This document shows, one piece after another, positions 62,561 through 64,000 of a DNA stretch of 64,000 nucleotides. The position numbers and the translations under genes are program-made. The notes beneath the pieces are model-generated. The model searched no databases and was not told where the DNA came from. It saw only the letters and a program-made list of their open reading frames with translations. The stretch comes from Rhodoplanes elegans (GTDB lineage Bacteria; Pseudomonadota; Alphaproteobacteria; Rhizobiales; Xanthobacteraceae). The DNA lies in assembly GCF_016653355.1 (NCBI RefSeq), contig NZ_NHSK01000074.1, positions 70,178 through 134,177 on the forward strand, given 5' to 3'. Each line of letters opens with the position of its first letter. The first letter of the stretch is position 1.

Positions 62561-62751
62561 CGGAAAAGTGGCTGATCTACATCGTCGGGTACGGGTACTT
62601 CGAGTTTGAAGGAACCGAGGAGCAGGCCGAGCAGAAGCGACGCGACAAGGCGTCGTGGGAGCGCGCCAACGGCTACAAGTGCCGAATGAGCGATGCCGCC
62701 GCGGTCGAGAAGCTCAAGGCGCGTGCCGTTCGCGATTGTGAGGTGGTCTAA
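62557..62751 (+). CDS. Hypothetical protein (64 aa)
   Basis: It begins MTEKWLIYIVGYGYFEFEGT, followed by charged helices (EQAEQKRRDKASWERANGY). The ATG overlaps the previous stop. No family is recognised. Confidence 0.65.
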   Translation: MTEKWLIYIVGYGYFEFEGTEEQAEQKRRDKASWERANGYKCRMSDAAAVEKLKARAVRDCEVV

Positions 62752-62815
62752 CCGCCCCGCCCGCGCTGGCGGCAGGGTGAGGAGGAGCGCCGGAGGAGCC
62801 GGCGAAGGAGGGGTG

Positions 62816-62983
62816 ATGCCGACGTGCATCGTGGATGATGCGTTGCGGCTCTTCAACGAGACGCGGGCGTCGATCGGACTTGCGCCAGTCGATCGACTCC
62901 CCAATAGGCGACGCGGCGTTTGGTGCGAGAAAGCGATGTGGGCGAGTGTCGCCCGCCGCCGGCAGGCCGACCAGCACCCGTAG
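62816..62983 (+). CDS. Hypothetical protein (55 aa)
   Basis: It encodes MPTCIVDDALRLFNETRASI followed by basic residues. GAAGGAGGGG lies just before the ATG, a strong site. No family is recognised. Confidence 0.6.
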   Translation: MPTCIVDDALRLFNETRASIGLAPVDRLPNRRRGVWCEKAMWASVARRRQADQHP

Positions 62984-62997
62984 AGGGAGGAGAGGGG

Positions 62998-63234
62998 ATG
63001 GAACTGCCACTGCAAGCGCAACAGCGGTTGTGCCGGCCGCGTCCGAAGCGCCATCTTCCCCTGAGATACGCCAAGCCGTACCCGATCGTGCTTGACGACA
63101 TTCGCCGCTACAGGCTGCGGCGCCTCCCGATCGTGCGGTCGTATCGTGGGAGTTTCCTCGCTGCGTGGTTTCTTTCCTGGAATCGGAGGCGGGCCCGAAA
63201 ACGTCCCCCAGCAAAATCAACGGCGAGCCGTTAA
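62998..63234 (+). CDS. Hypothetical basic protein (78 aa)
   Basis: It begins MELPLQAQQRLCRPRPKRHL and ends in RRRARKRPPAKS, with a short hydrophobic stretch (FLAAWFLSW). GGAGGAGAGG lies before the ATG. It is the complete copy of the gene whose 3' end opens the window. Confidence 0.65.
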   Translation: MELPLQAQQRLCRPRPKRHLPLRYAKPYPIVLDDIRRYRLRRLPIVRSYRGSFLAAWFLSWNRRRARKRPPAKSTASR

Positions 63235-63247
63235 TCACTTCCTAACC

Positions 63248-63460
63248 ATGACCCGCTGCGTCCACTACGTCGGCTTCCGTGACGACGCCTATCTCCGGGC
63301 CCGGCGCGTGTTCGGCGGGCCCGCCTTCATTCACAAATGGTGGGATCGCCGCGCCGCCCGCGAGATCGGCCCCGACGACCTCGTGGTATTCGCCACCGGA
63401 GAGCACGATCAGCCGCCCCGGCCGTGGAACGCGCCGGACGTCGAGGAGGACAGGGGATGA
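63248..63460 (+). CDS. Conserved small phage protein (70 aa), second reading of 142-354
   Basis: The same gene as at 142-354, repeated because the circular genome wraps. It adds no new gene. Confidence 0.75.
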   Translation: MTRCVHYVGFRDDAYLRARRVFGGPAFIHKWWDRRAAREIGPDDLVVFATGEHDQPPRPWNAPDVEEDRG

Positions 63461-63693
63461 GCGAAGTGTGCGACATGCGCCACGCGAAGCTGATGCAGGA
63501 GCTTCGCCAGTCTGGCGTTACGATCGAGGACATCGCCCGGGCGTGGGCGTCGATCGACGGGAAGCGAGACGCCTTTGACGCAGAGAAGGGCAAGAGCGTG
63601 TCCGATGACATCACCGGCCACTATCTCGGCTATCTTTCAGAGGCCGAGGAGCTTGTGACCAGGGCCGCTAAGTACGCGCGCGAGCGGCGCTGA
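63457..63693 (+). CDS. Hypothetical protein (78 aa), second reading of 351-587
   Basis: The same gene as at 351-587, repeated by wrap-around. Confidence 0.7.
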   Translation: MSEVCDMRHAKLMQELRQSGVTIEDIARAWASIDGKRDAFDAEKGKSVSDDITGHYLGYLSEAEELVTRAAKYARERR

Positions 63694-63742
63694 GTTGGGG
63701 CGGCGCGCTGGACCATCGAGGAGGGACGAGGGACAACGACCC

Positions 63743-64000
63743 TCAGCGCCCCTCTCGCCTGGAGAGGAATGCCTTGGCGATGTCTGCGAACACCTCCTCG
63801 CCCCAGTCCGACAATGCGGCGTTGATGCTGGCGAGCACGATCCGGCAGTTGCTCTGAACGTACCCGCGGGCCGGGACGATGCGGTCGATCGACGGGGCGT
63901 AGGGATCCCAATTCGTCGCCCTCTTCACTTCTTTGAAGAACGGAATACCGGTGACGGCGCACCGCAATCCGTTTCGCTCGACCTCGGCCAACGCCCAATC
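63743..64000 (-). CDS. HNH-like endonuclease, 3' part cut by the window edge
   Basis: The same gene as at 637-1080; its start lies beyond the window end. The visible part holds the CAVTG and PSIDRIVPARGY motifs. Confidence 0.55.
   Translation of the reverse strand, partial: DWALAEVERNGLRCAVTGIPFFKEVKRATNWDPYAPSIDRIVPARGYVQSNCRIVLASINAALSDWGEEVFADIAKAFLSRREGR

Overview
The window is one complete, circularly closed phage (or excised prophage) genome read slightly more than once. Bases 1-894 recur at 63107-64000 (the copies agree wherever I compared them), so the unit is about 63,106 bp. GC content is high. The host is very probably an alphaproteobacterium, most likely Hyphomicrobiales (Methylobacterium/Bradyrhizobium-like). 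The reasons are the phage-borne GcrA and GapR/DUF2312 homologues, an alphaproteobacterial type of integrase and excisionase, a gene-transfer-agent-style 3TM holin, and many small proteins typical of rhizobial and methylobacterial prophages. It is a temperate, HK97-fold, tailed phage. The long tape measure gene and the absence of sheath genes indicate a siphovirus.

Layout. (1) 61.3-64.0 kb and 0-0.6 kb: small accessory genes on both strands, a tRNA-Gln(UUG) and a ribbon-helix-helix regulator. (2) 0.6-16.5 kb: one very long leftward early operon ending in excisionase and integrase. It carries HNH nucleases, a YqaJ-type exonuclease with an ERF annealing protein (ERF is broken by an in-frame amber codon), a DnaA-domain-IV protein, an acyl-carrier-protein look-alike, a PPCQ-motif methylase-like protein, a DUF3850 protein and many small zinc-ribbon proteins. 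(3) 16.5-18.6 kb: the genetic switch, with a leftward promoter, a CI-like repressor, a Cro-like protein and repeated 17-bp operators (TGTRCAC-N3-GTGYACA). A lipoprotein gene and a hairpin-rich gap lie beside it. (4) 18.8-20.0 kb: small membrane proteins, closed by a 14-bp-stem terminator. (5) 20.4-29.8 kb: rightward regulation and replication genes, namely two ParB-like proteins, GcrA, a GapR-like protein, RusA, an adenine-methylase fusion, an HTH-helicase fusion, a GIY-YIG nuclease, primase and a NusG-like factor. (6) 30.0-58.7 kb: the late operon, with HNH, TerS, TerL, portal, protease, capsid, connectors, tail tube, frameshifted tail chaperone, tape measure, tail tip and tail spike. It is interrupted by antisense or self-contained morons at 34.7-35.2, 42.5-44.7, 46.0 and 52.1-52.5 kb. 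(7) 58.7-61.3 kb: lysis, with a two-domain endolysin carrying a C-terminal membrane anchor, a 3TM holin and a XhlA-like protein.

How it works together. The repressor should bind the operators that sit inside both the leftward promoter at 16510-16538 and the rightward promoter at 18116-18144. Both promoters share one architecture: TGGACR, a 17-bp spacer, then TACATT. The NusG-like protein sits directly before a structured leader and the late genes, which suits an antiterminator role. The least ordinary items are a portal fused to a GNAT-like domain, a methyltransferase-MptE/Maf-like fusion next to the capsid genes followed by an SGNH esterase, the amber codon in ERF beside a phage tRNA-Gln, two Tat-leader proteins (one resembling a tape-measure C-terminus), and an antisense regulator cassette with a near-consensus promoter inside the head operon. 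All assignments rest on reading the sequence and on recalled family features; no database search was run.
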